Assembly (NCBI RefSeq): GCF_900108225.1
Contig: NZ_FNUZ01000002.1
Location: 622,501 to 686,500, forward strand
Length of the DNA stretch: 64,000 nucleotides
Direction of reading: 5' to 3'
Origin: Thalassococcus halodurans
Lineage (GTDB): Bacteria > Pseudomonadota > Alphaproteobacteria > Rhodobacterales > Rhodobacteraceae
Shown here: positions 16,899 to 26,004 of the stretch, in pieces
Layout: each line of letters begins with the position of its first letter
Position numbering within the stretch: the stretch's first letter is position 1
Position numbers and translations under genes: made by a program
Notes under the pieces: generated by a model
Seen by the model: only the letters and a program-made list of their open reading frames with translations
Databases searched by the model: none
What the model was told of the DNA's origin: nothing

Positions 16899-17508
16899 AC
16901 GCGGTTATCATCACGGCAATCTGCGTCAGGCCCTAATCGACGCGGCCCTAATCCTGATCACGGAAAAGGGCCCAACCGGCTTTACCCTGTCCGAGGCTGC
17001 CAAAAGCGCGGGCGTCACCCCTGCTGCCGTCTATCGCCACTTTGCCGGACGCGAAGACCTGATCGCCGAAGCCGCCCGTCAGGGGTATGAAATCTTTGTC
17101 GAGGTGATGGAAAAAGCATTTAACGACGGCAAGCCATCCGCATTGGCCGCCTTCGAATCCACCGGTCGCGCATACCTATGGTTCGCAAGGGAACACCCCG
17201 GCCATTACATTTCGATGTTCGAAAGCGGCATTTCCATCAATCACTCGCCGGAACTGGCAGATGTCGCCGGTCGCGCATGGGGTGTTCTGGAAAAGGCGGC
17301 AGGCAATCTCTCGCAGCACATTCCAGCTGAAAAACGTCCGCCCGCAGCCATGTTTTCCGCCCACATCTGGGCGCTCAGCCACGGGGTGGTCGAACTTTTC
17401 GCGCGGAATTCACCGGGTCGCCAATCTCCCTTCCCGCCTGAGGACTTGCTTGAAACCGGCATTGGCGTCTATCTGCGTGGGCTAGGGCTGATCCCGCAGG
17501 ACAAATAG
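16891..17508 (+). CDS. TetR-family transcriptional regulator
   Basis: A 205-residue regulator with an N-terminal helix-turn-helix ([21 protein letters not shown], ending in the usual YRHF) at about residues 28-50 and a helical ligand-binding C-terminal half. The opening [16 protein letters not shown] is typical. The ATG lies within the last codons of ppk2 in another frame (8-base overlap). A longer upstream start would lie inside ppk2 and lacks TetR character. Its targets may include ppk2, but no operator was recognised. Confidence 0.88.
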   Translation: MPKRGYHHGNLRQALIDAALILITEKGPTGFTLSEAAKSAGVTPAAVYRHFAGREDLIAEAARQGYEIFVEVMEKAFNDGKPSALAAFESTGRAYLWFAREHPGHYISMFESGISINHSPELADVAGRAWGVLEKAAGNLSQHIPAEKRPPAAMFSAHIWALSHGVVELFARNSPGRQSPFPPEDLLETGIGVYLRGLGLIPQDK

Positions 17509-17517
17509 GCAGGCAAC

Positions 17518-18375
17518 ATGGGCAAGACGTTCTTTCTGGGCCTCGGCGGCCAGAAATGTGGTTCAAGCTGGATTCAAGCCCAACTGGCCAAGGCCGAGGG
17601 CAGCGATTTCGGGCGACTGGGCGAATATCAGGTTTGGGAACATCAGCTGGGCGGCGTTTTCGCCCGCTACAAGGTGGCCGAGCCCTCCAAGTTCGAAAAG
17701 CTGCGCACACGTCTGAAACTCTCCGTCGGCGCGCCGGAACCGGTGGCGCATCTTCGCTGGCGGCTACAATCCGATCCCAACGCCTATCTTGACTACTTTG
17801 CCGCCTTGCTTGAACAACAGGGCATAGAGCGCACTGGCGATATTACCCCCAGTTACGCCGCCCTGCCCGCCGATATGCTGGCCATGATCAGTTACGGCTT
17901 TGCCTCTCGAGGAATCGAGACCAAGGTGATTTTTTCCATGCGCGATCCGGTGGCCCGCCTGAAATCGCACTTCCGCATGGACATCCAGAAAGGCCGTATT
18001 CCGGAACCGAAAGACTTCGATGCTGCGCTGGTCGAGTTCGCGAAATCCGAAGAAGGCATGACCCGCAGCCGATACGATCTCACGCTCGCCAATATCAAAG
18101 AGGCCTTTTCCGAAGGTCAAACCCACATCTGCCTTTTCGAAGAGCTGTTCACGCCGGAAGGAATCCAAAGCCTTTCTGAATTCTCAGGCGTACCATTGGC
18201 AACGAACGCAGGCGGCACCAAGGTGAATGCGCGGCAAGGCGGATCTGACGCGTCTGAAAATGCCGCGAAAGAAATCGCAATGCATTATGCGCAGGTCTAT
18301 CAAACGGTCACACAACAATTTCCGCAGATTGAAACCCTTTGGCCGCAAGCCAAGGCCGTTCCTACCACCGCATAA
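17518..18375 (+). CDS. Sulfotransferase-family protein
   Basis: A 285-residue protein with a PAPS-binding layout: a 5'-phosphosulfate loop variant GGQKCGSSWIQAQL at the N-terminus and a 3'-phosphate region VIFSMRDPVARLKSHFRMD near residue 145. It would transfer sulfate to a carbohydrate or other acceptor in the cytoplasm. The acceptor is unknown. It starts nine bases after the TetR gene and overlaps by 14 bases at its 3' end with the convergent glycosyltransferase gene. Two more sulfotransferase-like domains occur in the 27135-34031 cluster. Confidence 0.75.
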   Translation: MGKTFFLGLGGQKCGSSWIQAQLAKAEGSDFGRLGEYQVWEHQLGGVFARYKVAEPSKFEKLRTRLKLSVGAPEPVAHLRWRLQSDPNAYLDYFAALLEQQGIERTGDITPSYAALPADMLAMISYGFASRGIETKVIFSMRDPVARLKSHFRMDIQKGRIPEPKDFDAALVEFAKSEEGMTRSRYDLTLANIKEAFSEGQTHICLFEELFTPEGIQSLSEFSGVPLATNAGGTKVNARQGGSDASENAAKEIAMHYAQVYQTVTQQFPQIETLWPQAKAVPTTA

Positions 18376-19396
18376 GACCACAGTCCAAGAACTGTTCTTC
18401 GCTTTCAAATTTTTGCGTTTCCGGCCCGACAAAGCGGCCGTCCACAGCCTCCATTTTTGAAAGCAACTCACTGTAATATCTGTATTTTGACGCACCCGAT
18501 GTATGCGCCTTCCACTCCTGTGCGCGCGCAATCTTCTCTGCAAAGCGAGCCGTGAAAACGAAGTGTCCGATCGTCAGCAAGATGCTGTCGCTAGGCGGTT
18601 GATTGCAGTAATGCGATCCAATCTGCCAGCTTGTGTTTGACCGGCGAACCAAAGGGATCTTGTGCCTTGGAGATTTCTGGAAAAGCTGTGCTTTCTTCTC
18701 ACGCCGTGACGTGAGCAGTCGTTTGAAAAAGCCGCCCTCAACACTTGGCTGAACGCCGTACTGTTCGAACAAGCGATTGGTTTTGGACAGGTTGATCAAT
18801 TCCGGATCCATCCCCTTGCGAAGGTTCACCAACGGTTCGGGCTCAAAGCATGGATAGCTTCCCAACAAGCCTTGGAAGTCTTTCGGCATCGGGCCTGCCA
18901 GACCGGAAATTGCTTCGGGAAAGAATTCGACCACTGAGGCCACTGCGCAATCCGCCGCTTCTTTGTCCATTCGATCGATTACTTGCTGGATCGATACGTC
19001 GGGCGGCAGGAACAAGAACTCATCCGCGTCAAAGTATCCGACGATCTGGTCTGGACAATACACGTGTGGAATTGCTGCCTTAAAATAGATACCAGCGCGA
19101 TCTTCGCGCCTGCTGCCGTCAGGAAATGTCACGGTTACGGGAACGCCAAAGGTCAGATGGCTGGTAAACAGCACCACATCATTCTGAGCTTCCAGAAAAG
19201 CACGCCCGCCATCACTGCTTTGGTCATCAAAAATAAGGAACTGGCTAAATCCCAATTCCCTGTAGTGGTCCAGAAACGCCGGAAGCAGGTCCATCTCGTC
19301 CTTGACGATGGCGAACATCGACACCGCATTCGTCCGGATCTTACCCGAAACGATGGTCACAAGATCAGAGACATCTTCCAGACGTAGATTCAGCAT
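18362..19396 (-). CDS. Glycosyltransferase family 2 (Glyco_tranf_2_4 type)
   Basis: A 344-residue cytoplasmic glycosyltransferase of the GT-A fold. Residues about 25-60 have FAIVKDEMDLLPAFLDHYRE and LIFDDQSSDGG, the pattern of this subfamily, and the metal-binding DxD is in YFDADEFLF near residue 125. A conserved later segment YCNQPPSDSILLTIGHF replaces the common LNHYALRS motif of the cluster paralogues. Donor and acceptor are unknown. It converges on the sulfotransferase gene, the same two families as in the larger cluster near 27-33 kb. Confidence 0.78.
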   Translation of the reverse strand: MLNLRLEDVSDLVTIVSGKIRTNAVSMFAIVKDEMDLLPAFLDHYRELGFSQFLIFDDQSSDGGRAFLEAQNDVVLFTSHLTFGVPVTVTFPDGSRREDRAGIYFKAAIPHVYCPDQIVGYFDADEFLFLPPDVSIQQVIDRMDKEAADCAVASVVEFFPEAISGLAGPMPKDFQGLLGSYPCFEPEPLVNLRKGMDPELINLSKTNRLFEQYGVQPSVEGGFFKRLLTSRREKKAQLFQKSPRHKIPLVRRSNTSWQIGSHYCNQPPSDSILLTIGHFVFTARFAEKIARAQEWKAHTSGASKYRYYSELLSKMEAVDGRFVGPETQKFESEEQFLDCGLMRW

Positions 19397-19440
19397 TCAG
19401 AACTCCGAGTTACAGAACCCTGCTTAGCGCCCCACCCGCA

Positions 19441-19470
19441 AAAGAAAAAGGCCGCCCAGACAGGCGGCCT
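19441..19470 (-). terminator. Terminator of the rplM-rpsI operon
   Basis: Read on the minus strand: AGGCCGCC, loop TGTCTG, GGCGGCCT, then TTTTC. It lies 26 bases past the rpsI stop. A shorter T-run on the plus strand gives weak bidirectional character. Confidence 0.92.
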
Positions 19471-19495
19471 TTCGGGAATTTTGAAAGCGTTAGAA

Positions 19496-19987
19496 TTAAC
19501 GCTTTGAGAACTGGAAGGAACGACGCGCTTTGCGCTTACCGAACTTCTTACGTTCAACAACACGGCTATCGCGTGTCAGGAAGCCTGCGGCTTTCAGAGC
19601 CGAGCGCAGTGCGGGATCATAGATCTGCAGCGCTTTGGAGATGCCGTGCTTGACCGCACCGGCCTGACCGGACAGGCCGCCGCCTTTTACGGTTGCCATA
19701 ACGTCGAACTGGTCTTCAACGCCTGCAACTGTGAACGGCTGGCGCAGGATCATCTGCAGAACGGGGCGTGCAAAGTACGCCTTCATTTCTTTGCCGTTTA
19801 CAACAACCTTGCCAGAGCCGGGCTTGATCCAGACACGGGCAACAGCGTCTTTACGCTTGCCTGTGGCATAGGAACGGCCCAGTTCATCACGAACGGGTTC
19901 GCGAACGATGGCGGTTTCTTCAGCAACCGGAGCAGCGCCGCCGGCAACCTGGTTCAGCTCTTCGAGCGAATTGATTTGATCAGCCAT
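19496..19987 (-). CDS. rpsI: 30S ribosomal protein S9
   Basis: Small-subunit protein of the ribosomal head whose C-terminal tail reaches the P-site tRNA. The 163-residue form has an alphaproteobacterial acidic N-terminal extension (about 35 residues) before the core [19 protein letters not shown], then [19 protein letters not shown] and the terminal [10 protein letters not shown]. It follows rplM by four bases in the conserved rplM-rpsI operon. Confidence 0.98.
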   Translation of the reverse strand: MADQINSLEELNQVAGGAAPVAEETAIVREPVRDELGRSYATGKRKDAVARVWIKPGSGKVVVNGKEMKAYFARPVLQMILRQPFTVAGVEDQFDVMATVKGGGLSGQAGAVKHGISKALQIYDPALRSALKAAGFLTRDSRVVERKKFGKRKARRSFQFSKR

Positions 19988-19991
19988 TTAT

Positions 19992-20450
19992 TCACACCCG
20001 GGTGTTTTTGGAGTTCATCGACTTCACGTCGAGCACTTCGGGGCTCTGGGCCTCGTGGGGGTGCTCGGCGCCCGCATAGATGCGCAGGTTTGTCAGCTGC
20101 TTGCGGGACAGACGGTTGCCGGGAAGCATACGCTTAACAGCTTGGAATACGACACGCTCGGGGTGTGCGCCTTCCAGGATCTGCTGTTTTGTGCGGGATT
20201 TGATGCCGCCGGGGTGGCCTGTGTGCCAGTAGAAGTTTTCTTCACGCTTCTTGCCGGTCAGCTGTACCTTGTCCGCGTTGACGATGATGATGTTATCACC
20301 AGTGTCCATGTGCGGTGTGAAAGACGGCTTGTGCTTGCCACGCAGACGCATAGCAACGATCGAAGCAAGACGGCCGAGAACGACGCCTTCCGCGTCGATC
20401 ACGAACCATTTCTTTTCGATTTCTGCCGGTGTTGCAGAATAGGTTTTCAT
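19992..20450 (-). CDS. rplM: 50S ribosomal protein L13
   Basis: Early-assembly protein of the large subunit. The 152-residue product starts [20 protein letters not shown] and contains [17 protein letters not shown] and [17 protein letters not shown], all characteristic. The start at 20450 is chosen over a longer frame because it gives the standard length. First gene of the rplM-rpsI operon, driven by the promoter at 20514-20541. Confidence 0.98.
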   Translation of the reverse strand: MKTYSATPAEIEKKWFVIDAEGVVLGRLASIVAMRLRGKHKPSFTPHMDTGDNIIIVNADKVQLTGKKREENFYWHTGHPGGIKSRTKQQILEGAHPERVVFQAVKRMLPGNRLSRKQLTNLRIYAGAEHPHEAQSPEVLDVKSMNSKNTRV

Positions 20451-20513
20451 GGTCGGTCCTGTTTTCAAAGTGGGGCAAGCGGGAATCCACCGGCCCAAAA
20501 ATCCGATTGCGGG

Positions 20514-20541
20514 GTTATACTCGGCCCGAAAATGCAGTCAA
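20514..20541 (-). promoter_or_regulatory. Strong sigma-70 type promoter for rplM-rpsI
   Basis: On the minus strand TTGACT (plus coordinates 20536-20541) and TATAAC (20514-20519) are separated by 16 bases, close to consensus and about 65 bases upstream of the rplM start. The rest of the 159-base spacer is AT-rich and includes the interrupted repeat GGTAT-AATA-ATACC at 20590-20603, just past the MocR-family stop. Confidence 0.75.
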
Positions 20542-20609
20542 GCGGCACAAGTTCAAAATAACAAAGCAAAAACAATAGGTTAAAATTATGGTATAATAAT
20601 ACCCCAATG

Positions 20610-22034
20610 TCAGACTGCGATTCTTTCCGGTGGATTGTCCAAAAGCACTCGCAAACGCCCCATCGCCTTTTCAAAACTGGACAACGTGACCTGCGCATTG
20701 ATTGAAATTCGCACCGCATGGGGCACACGCGCGTCACGCAAAGCAAATTCATCCGCCGACCTGATTTGCACCCCTTCCGCCTCTGCGGCCTGACAAAAGG
20801 CTGCAGCCCGCCACCCTGCTGGAAGCGTCAGCCACATAAAAGGCATGTCATTGCGCCATACCAGATCATAGCCACCCAACACATTAACCCCTGCCTGAAC
20901 GTACTTGGCGAATTCGTCGCGAATCTTCTGGCTCAGTTTTGGCATTCCCGGATCACACAGAACCATTTCGGCGACGTCTGCCAACGGCCTGGCCAAACCA
21001 AAGAACCCGTGTTCCGCCACTCTGCGTAGGTCGGCAACCTTGCCACGCGGCGCGACGACAAACCCGATGCGCAAAGCAGGCGTGATGATTTTTGAAATAG
21101 ATGACACATACCAAGCCAGATCGGGCACCAGCGCGCGGTAACAAGGTTCATGCGATATCGCCATTCGGTAGCAATCGTCGTCGATAATCTGCAGGCCAAG
21201 CCGCTCGGCCACAGCTGCAATCTCCATGCGCCGCTCCATGGGGGTCGAGAGCCCCGTGGGATTGTGCATTTCCGGCGTCGTACACAGAACCTGCGCCTTA
21301 TGCTGACGGGCAAGACGCTCTAGGGCTTCGGGAATGATCCCCTTTTCGTCCATCGGAACGCTGACAACCTCGGCCCGCAACAATTCTGCCGCGCGACGGA
21401 AGCCCGGATAGGTCAGTTCTTCCAGCAAAACGACCGGCTTCGGGCCCGTCAAAATGGACTGCAAGGCCAATGAAATGCCGTTTTGCCCACCATGACACAG
21501 TACCATATCTTCGGAATTAATCGGGCCAAGGGGTACATTTTTCAACCAATGTACCACTGCTTCGCGCGCCGGTTTATACGCGGCACGAGATGGATAGTTC
21601 ATCAAATCTTCTGCGGGCCGGTCGGCCAGTCGGGCGAAGGAATCACGGATTAATGCGACCTGACCACAATCGGGAAGTTTGGGCGAAAACAAACTGACGA
21701 CTTCGGAATCCACGGGCGCATTATGACGTTCCCAATTCAGATCGCGCTTAGCGTCCCGCCCCTTAGAGACGGAACGTTTTGCATTGATATCAGCAATATA
21801 GGTTCCACGCCCCACTTCGGCGATAGCCACGCCATCATCGGTCAGGATGGTATAGGCCCGTGCAACAGTGCCCGGCGTAATATTCAACTTCCATGCAAGT
21901 TCCCGCACCGGAGGAAGCTTTTCGCCGACCTGAACCTCGCCTGCTCGAACGGCGTCGATGATCGCACGCGCAACCCCTTTGTACTTGGGTCCCGCCTCGG
22001 CACATTTTTCGAACCGCTCTAAAATTGTATCCAT
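20610..22034 (-). CDS. MocR-type regulator (GntR DNA-binding domain fused to aminotransferase fold)
   Basis: A 474-residue PLP-dependent regulator. Residues about 10-75 are a GntR winged helix (ARAIIDAVRAGEVQVGEKLPP, ITPGTVARAYTILTDDG). Residues about 110-470 are a fold-type I aminotransferase domain, with the PLP lysine in SSISKIITPALRIGF. Such proteins usually act as transcription factors sensing PLP or an amine. The true start is ATG 22034; a longer frame would run across the divergent gene. It faces a DUF1127 gene over a 121-base spacer holding two 12-base direct repeats, so that gene and the regulator itself are the likely targets. Confidence 0.88.
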   Translation of the reverse strand: MDTILERFEKCAEAGPKYKGVARAIIDAVRAGEVQVGEKLPPVRELAWKLNITPGTVARAYTILTDDGVAIAEVGRGTYIADINAKRSVSKGRDAKRDLNWERHNAPVDSEVVSLFSPKLPDCGQVALIRDSFARLADRPAEDLMNYPSRAAYKPAREAVVHWLKNVPLGPINSEDMVLCHGGQNGISLALQSILTGPKPVVLLEELTYPGFRRAAELLRAEVVSVPMDEKGIIPEALERLARQHKAQVLCTTPEMHNPTGLSTPMERRMEIAAVAERLGLQIIDDDCYRMAISHEPCYRALVPDLAWYVSSISKIITPALRIGFVVAPRGKVADLRRVAEHGFFGLARPLADVAEMVLCDPGMPKLSQKIRDEFAKYVQAGVNVLGGYDLVWRNDMPFMWLTLPAGWRAAAFCQAAEAEGVQIRSADEFALRDARVPHAVRISINAQVTLSSFEKAMGRLRVLLDNPPERIAV

Positions 22035-22067
22035 TACAATGTTTCCGTAGACGAGAGTGAAGCACGA

Positions 22068-22112
22068 TTGTATCAATATATCCGTAACAATACAGTTACA
22101 TTGTGTCAATAC
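22068..22112. promoter_or_regulatory. Probable MocR operator: two direct repeats 33 bases apart
   Basis: TTGTATCAATAT (22068-22079) and TTGTGTCAATAC (22101-22112) agree at ten of twelve positions and repeat at 33 bases, about three helical turns, which would place bound dimers on one face. Related fragments (ATTGTATC at 22024, AATACAAT at 22109) surround them. MocR regulators often bind spaced direct repeats. The shared spacer controls both the regulator and the DUF1127 gene. Confidence 0.6.
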
Positions 22113-22155
22113 AATTTCGATACACCCAGGACATCTTAATATAAGGAGTAGACCA

Positions 22156-22383
22156 ATGTCCGCGACACCACATGCAGCCCACATCGCGTTCCTCGGAGCA
22201 GAGCCTCGTCTCGCCCCTATGGCCTCTTTCGCGCTGACAGCGGCCGTGGTGATCACAAAATGGTCCCAGAACGCGCGAACCCGACGCGCGCTTGCCCAAT
22301 TGGACGGCCATTTGCTGGATGACATTGGCGTTGATCCGCGTGCTGCCCACCGGGAAGCCCGCCGGATGTTCTGGCAGGACTGA
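22156..22383 (+). CDS. DUF1127 domain-containing small protein
   Basis: A 75-residue protein with the C-terminal DUF1127 motif RALAQLDGHLLDDIGVDPRAAHREARRMFW. Members are small, arginine-rich proteins, some of which bind RNA and act in stress or phosphate/nitrogen responses in Rhodobacteraceae and Agrobacterium. ATG 22156 follows AAGGAG (22142-22147). A longer upstream start would run through the regulator spacer and is rejected. Divergent from the MocR-type gene and closed by a terminator, so it is a single-gene unit. Confidence 0.85.
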   Translation: MSATPHAAHIAFLGAEPRLAPMASFALTAAVVITKWSQNARTRRALAQLDGHLLDDIGVDPRAAHREARRMFWQD

Positions 22384-22410
22384 TCCCTGACTTGCCAGAC
22401 CTCTTCCTCT

Positions 22411-22436
22411 GGGCCGCTTCCGGGCGGCCCCTTTTT
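22411..22436 (+). terminator. Intrinsic terminator after the DUF1127 gene
   Basis: GGGCCGC (22411-22417), a short loop, GCGGCCC (22424-22430), then CTTTTT. It lies 27 bases past the stop. Confidence 0.88.
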
Positions 22437-22515
22437 GCATAAAGGCGCATCAGCCCCCTTCCCCCCGCGCCCACAAGGTTTTAAAGAGCGCGCATCTGCC
22501 AAAGGGGATGACGAC

Positions 22516-24675
22516 ATGCAGGAACCGGCCATCACGCCCGAACTGATTGATGCACACGGGATCAAACCCGACGAATACGACCGCATCCTCGAAATTATCG
22601 GACGCGAACCCACCTTCACCGAACTTGGTATTTTCTCGGCGATGTGGAACGAACACTGTTCCTACAAATCGTCCAAGATCCACCTTCGCAAGCTACCGAC
22701 GACTGGCCCGCAGGTTATCTGTGGCCCCGGCGAAAACGCAGGCGTTGTTGATATCGGTGACGGTCAGGCCGTGGTTTTCAAAATGGAAAGCCACAACCAC
22801 CCTTCATACATCGAACCCTATCAGGGCGCGGCCACAGGCGTTGGCGGCATTCTGCGTGACGTCTTCACAATGGGCGCCCGTCCGATCGCGGCGATGAACG
22901 CGCTCAGCTTTGGTGAAAAAGACCACAAGAAAACACGCCAGCTGGTTCACGGCGTCGTCGAAGGCGTTGGCGGCTACGGCAACTGCTTTGGCGTTCCGAC
23001 AGTGGGTGGTGAAGTTCGCTTCCACAATGCGTACAACGGCAACTGTCTGGTCAACGCTTTCGCAGCCGGTCTCGCGGATGCTGACAAGATTTTCTACTCC
23101 GCCGCTTCGGGCGTCGGTCGCCCCGTTGTGTACCTCGGTGCGAAAACAGGTCGTGACGGCGTTGGCGGCGCGACTATGGCATCGGCCGAATTCGACGACA
23201 CCATCGAAGAAAAGCGCCCCACCGTTCAGGTTGGTGACCCCTTCACCGAAAAACGCCTTATGGAAGCTTGCCTTGAGCTGATGCAAACCGGGGCTGTGAT
23301 TTCCATTCAGGATATGGGCGCCGCTGGTCTGACATGTTCCGCCGTGGAAATGGGTGACAAAGGCAATCTGGGCGTACGTCTGGACCTTGAGAAAGTGCCG
23401 TGCCGCGAGAACGGCATGACAGCCTACGAAATGATGCTGTCGGAAAGCCAGGAACGCATGTTGATGGTTCTGGATCCGTCGAAAGAAGCCGAGGCAAAGG
23501 CTGTTTTCGACAAATGGGACCTCGACTTTGCCATCGTTGGCGAAACCATCGCCGAAGACCGCTTCCTTATCGTCCACAACGGCGAAGTGAAAGCCGACCT
23601 GCCGCTTAAGGCCCTGTCCGGCACGGCCCCCGAATATGACCGCCCGTGGGTTCCGACACCCGCAGCAGCACCTCTGGAAGATGCGCCCAGCATCAACGCG
23701 ATTGAGGGTCTGAAAACCCTGATCTCTTCGCCGAACTACAGCTCGCGCGAATGGGTGTACGAACAGTACGACAGCCAAGTCATGGCCGACACAATGCGCC
23801 AGCCTGGCTTCGGCTCTGGCGTGATCCGCGTTCACGGCACCGACAAAAAGCTGGCCTTCACCTCTGACGTGACGCCCCGCTATGTGCGCGCGAACCCCGT
23901 TGAAGGTGGCAAACAGGCCGTCGCAGAAGCGTTCCGCAACCTCTGCGCTGTGGGCGCTAAGCCTTTGGCAACAACAGACAACCTGAACTTCGGCAACCCC
24001 GAAAAGCCCGAAATCATGGGCCAATTCGTTGGCGCACTGGACGGGATCGGTCAGGCGTGTCTGGCGCTGGATATGCCCATCGTGTCCGGTAACGTGTCGC
24101 TTTACAACGAAACCGACGGTCAGGGCATTCTACCCACGCCGACCATCGGCGCCGTTGGCCTGATCGCCGCTGATGAAGAGCCGATCCTTGGCTATGCCCG
24201 CGACGGTCATGTTGCCTTGGTTCTGGGTGAAACGGCTGGTCACCTCGGCCAGTCCGCGATCCTGTGCGAAGCGTTCGGTCGCGAAGACGGTGACGCACCT
24301 GCTGTCGATCTGGCAGCGGAACGCGCCAACGGCGAATTCATCCGCGCGAACCGCGATCTGATCCGCTCTTGCACGGACCTGTCCGATGGCGGTCTGGCAA
24401 TGGCAGCGTTCGAGATGGCAGAAGCCGCAGGCGTTGGCGTCAGCATCGATGCAGACGACACACCCACGCTCTTCGGCGAAGATCAAGGCCGCTACCTGAT
24501 CGCCTGTAACTTCGACGCGGCCGAGGAACTCATGGCACGCGCAGCGCAAGCTGGCGTGACCCTGACCCACGTCGGCAAGTTCGCAGGAACAGACATCAGC
24601 TTTGGCAAGGAAAGCGCATCGCTCGACGAACTGCGCGACCTGTATCGCGGTAGCTTTGCCAAGCATTTCGCGTAA
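22516..24675 (+). CDS. purL: Phosphoribosylformylglycinamidine synthase subunit PurL
   Basis: ATP-dependent step four of purine synthesis, converting FGAR to FGAM in complex with PurS and PurQ. The 719-residue product is the small, glutaminase-free form, so PurQ and PurS must be encoded elsewhere. Diagnostic stretches are [10 protein letters not shown] near residue 45, [20 protein letters not shown] near residue 100 and the second-half [19 protein letters not shown] 22516 is chosen over the longer frame because it matches the family start. A strong bidirectional terminator separates it from the convergent VWA gene. Confidence 0.97.
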   Translation: MQEPAITPELIDAHGIKPDEYDRILEIIGREPTFTELGIFSAMWNEHCSYKSSKIHLRKLPTTGPQVICGPGENAGVVDIGDGQAVVFKMESHNHPSYIEPYQGAATGVGGILRDVFTMGARPIAAMNALSFGEKDHKKTRQLVHGVVEGVGGYGNCFGVPTVGGEVRFHNAYNGNCLVNAFAAGLADADKIFYSAASGVGRPVVYLGAKTGRDGVGGATMASAEFDDTIEEKRPTVQVGDPFTEKRLMEACLELMQTGAVISIQDMGAAGLTCSAVEMGDKGNLGVRLDLEKVPCRENGMTAYEMMLSESQERMLMVLDPSKEAEAKAVFDKWDLDFAIVGETIAEDRFLIVHNGEVKADLPLKALSGTAPEYDRPWVPTPAAAPLEDAPSINAIEGLKTLISSPNYSSREWVYEQYDSQVMADTMRQPGFGSGVIRVHGTDKKLAFTSDVTPRYVRANPVEGGKQAVAEAFRNLCAVGAKPLATTDNLNFGNPEKPEIMGQFVGALDGIGQACLALDMPIVSGNVSLYNETDGQGILPTPTIGAVGLIAADEEPILGYARDGHVALVLGETAGHLGQSAILCEAFGREDGDAPAVDLAAERANGEFIRANRDLIRSCTDLSDGGLAMAAFEMAEAAGVGVSIDADDTPTLFGEDQGRYLIACNFDAAEELMARAAQAGVTLTHVGKFAGTDISFGKESASLDELRDLYRGSFAKHFA

Positions 24676-24698
24676 CTGCCGACCAACCCAAAACAAAA

Positions 24699-24725
24699 AG
24701 CCCCGTCAAATTGGCGGGGCTTTTT
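24699..24725. terminator. Bidirectional terminator between purL and the VWA gene
   Basis: AGCCCCG (24699-24705), nine-base loop, CGGGGCT (24715-24721), with T-run downstream and A-run upstream, so it can stop transcripts of both convergent genes. Confidence 0.9.
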
Positions 24726-25988
24726 CTATTCGTTGATCATGGTCATCAGGCGGGCTTTTTCGCCCAGATCATCGGGCCGTGAAATCGCCTCGGCCAGATC
24801 GGCCAAAGACTGAATCGAATGGCTGGCGCGGAAGCTGTCGACATGGGGCAGCATCTTTCTGATACCAGCGGCCTTGGGCGCGAATCCATCCCAACGCAGC
24901 AGCGGGTTTAGCCAGATCAAACGGCGCGAAGAAAGATGCAGACGCTGCATCTCCTTTTCCAGATCCCCCTCTGGGTCACGATCCAGACCGTCAGTGATCA
25001 GAAGAACGACAGCGCCCTGTCCCATAACGCGGCGCGACCAGTCGCGGTTGAAGCTGTGTAGGCATTCGCCAATGCGCGTGCCGCCTTCCCAGTCCTGCGC
25101 CTCTGCGCCCGCCGCTTTCAGCGCCGCATCAACGTCGCGGGTCGCCAAATGGCGCGTGATGTTTGTCAGACGCGTGCCAAAGGTAAAGGCATGGACCTTG
25201 GCCCACCCCGCACCTTTCTGGTTCGCAACAGCATGCAGGAAATGCAAAACCATCCTGCTATACTGGCTCATGGAACCCGAGATATCGCAAAGGACCACTA
25301 GGTTCGGCCAACGTGGGCGCGGCTCTTTCAAGGCCAGTTTCTGTAGCTCGCCCCCTTGGCGCATCGCACCACGGATTGTGCGCCGCCAATCGGCCTGCCG
25401 CCCATGGGTGGATGCCTTGCCTCGGCGTGATTTGATTGGCTTTACCGGCAATTCCAAGTTGGCAATGATGCGTTTGGCTTCTGCCACTTCCTCAAGCGAC
25501 ATCTGTTCAAAATCCAGACTGCGCAGCTTTTCGTCCGTCGAGATCGTCTGCGAGGCATCCACCTCGATCGAAATCTCTTCCTCGCGCTCGCCGCCTTCCG
25601 GTTCAGGCATATCCGGCAGGTTATCATCCAGAAGCGCCTGCGCCGCACGCTTTTCAGCCGCGTCAGCCGCGCGTTCTTCCTGAACGCCGCGCACCGATGG
25701 CAGCATCAATGACATCATATGTTCAAGGTATCGCGGATCGCGCCAGTACAGACGGAACAGCTGCGAAAAGGTCGCGCGATGTTCAGGGCGCGTCACGAAA
25801 CAGGCATGCAGCGTCCAGTAAAAATCGCGCTTTTCGGTAAAGCCTGCGGCCTCGACCGCGCGGATCGCATCAATCACCCGCCCCGGCCCCACGGGCAGAC
25901 CCGCACGGCGTAAGGCCCGCGCAAAATGGATGATGTTTTGCGCCAGCCGCGGGTTTTCCGGCAACTCTAGGGGGATGTATTCAGGCAT
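24726..25988 (-). CDS. VWA-domain (CoxE-like) protein
   Basis: A 420-residue protein of the CoxE/VWA-containing group. The C-terminal half is a von Willebrand A domain with the MIDAS motif VVLCDISGSMSQYSR near residue 237 and VVLLITDGLDRDPEGD near residue 330. The middle is acidic and charged. Partners of MoxR ATPases of this type help insert metals or remodel oxidoreductases, as in carbon monoxide dehydrogenase maturation; no such target enzyme is encoded here. The MoxR gene lies 16 bases upstream, so the two form an operon. Confidence 0.88.
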   Translation of the reverse strand: MPEYIPLELPENPRLAQNIIHFARALRRAGLPVGPGRVIDAIRAVEAAGFTEKRDFYWTLHACFVTRPEHRATFSQLFRLYWRDPRYLEHMMSLMLPSVRGVQEERAADAAEKRAAQALLDDNLPDMPEPEGGEREEEISIEVDASQTISTDEKLRSLDFEQMSLEEVAEAKRIIANLELPVKPIKSRRGKASTHGRQADWRRTIRGAMRQGGELQKLALKEPRPRWPNLVVLCDISGSMSQYSRMVLHFLHAVANQKGAGWAKVHAFTFGTRLTNITRHLATRDVDAALKAAGAEAQDWEGGTRIGECLHSFNRDWSRRVMGQGAVVLLITDGLDRDPEGDLEKEMQRLHLSSRRLIWLNPLLRWDGFAPKAAGIRKMLPHVDSFRASHSIQSLADLAEAISRPDDLGEKARLMTMINE

Positions 25989-26004
25989 GCCCGATCAGCC
26001 CCGC

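Noticed and set aside
20610-22619. Longer version of the MocR-type gene extending through the divergent DUF1127 gene
   Set aside because: The conserved GntR N-terminus begins at 22034; the extension is antisense to the DUF1127 gene and to its operator region.
22804-24024. Minus-strand open frame of 406 codons inside purL
   Set aside because: Shadow of purL; no domain signature.
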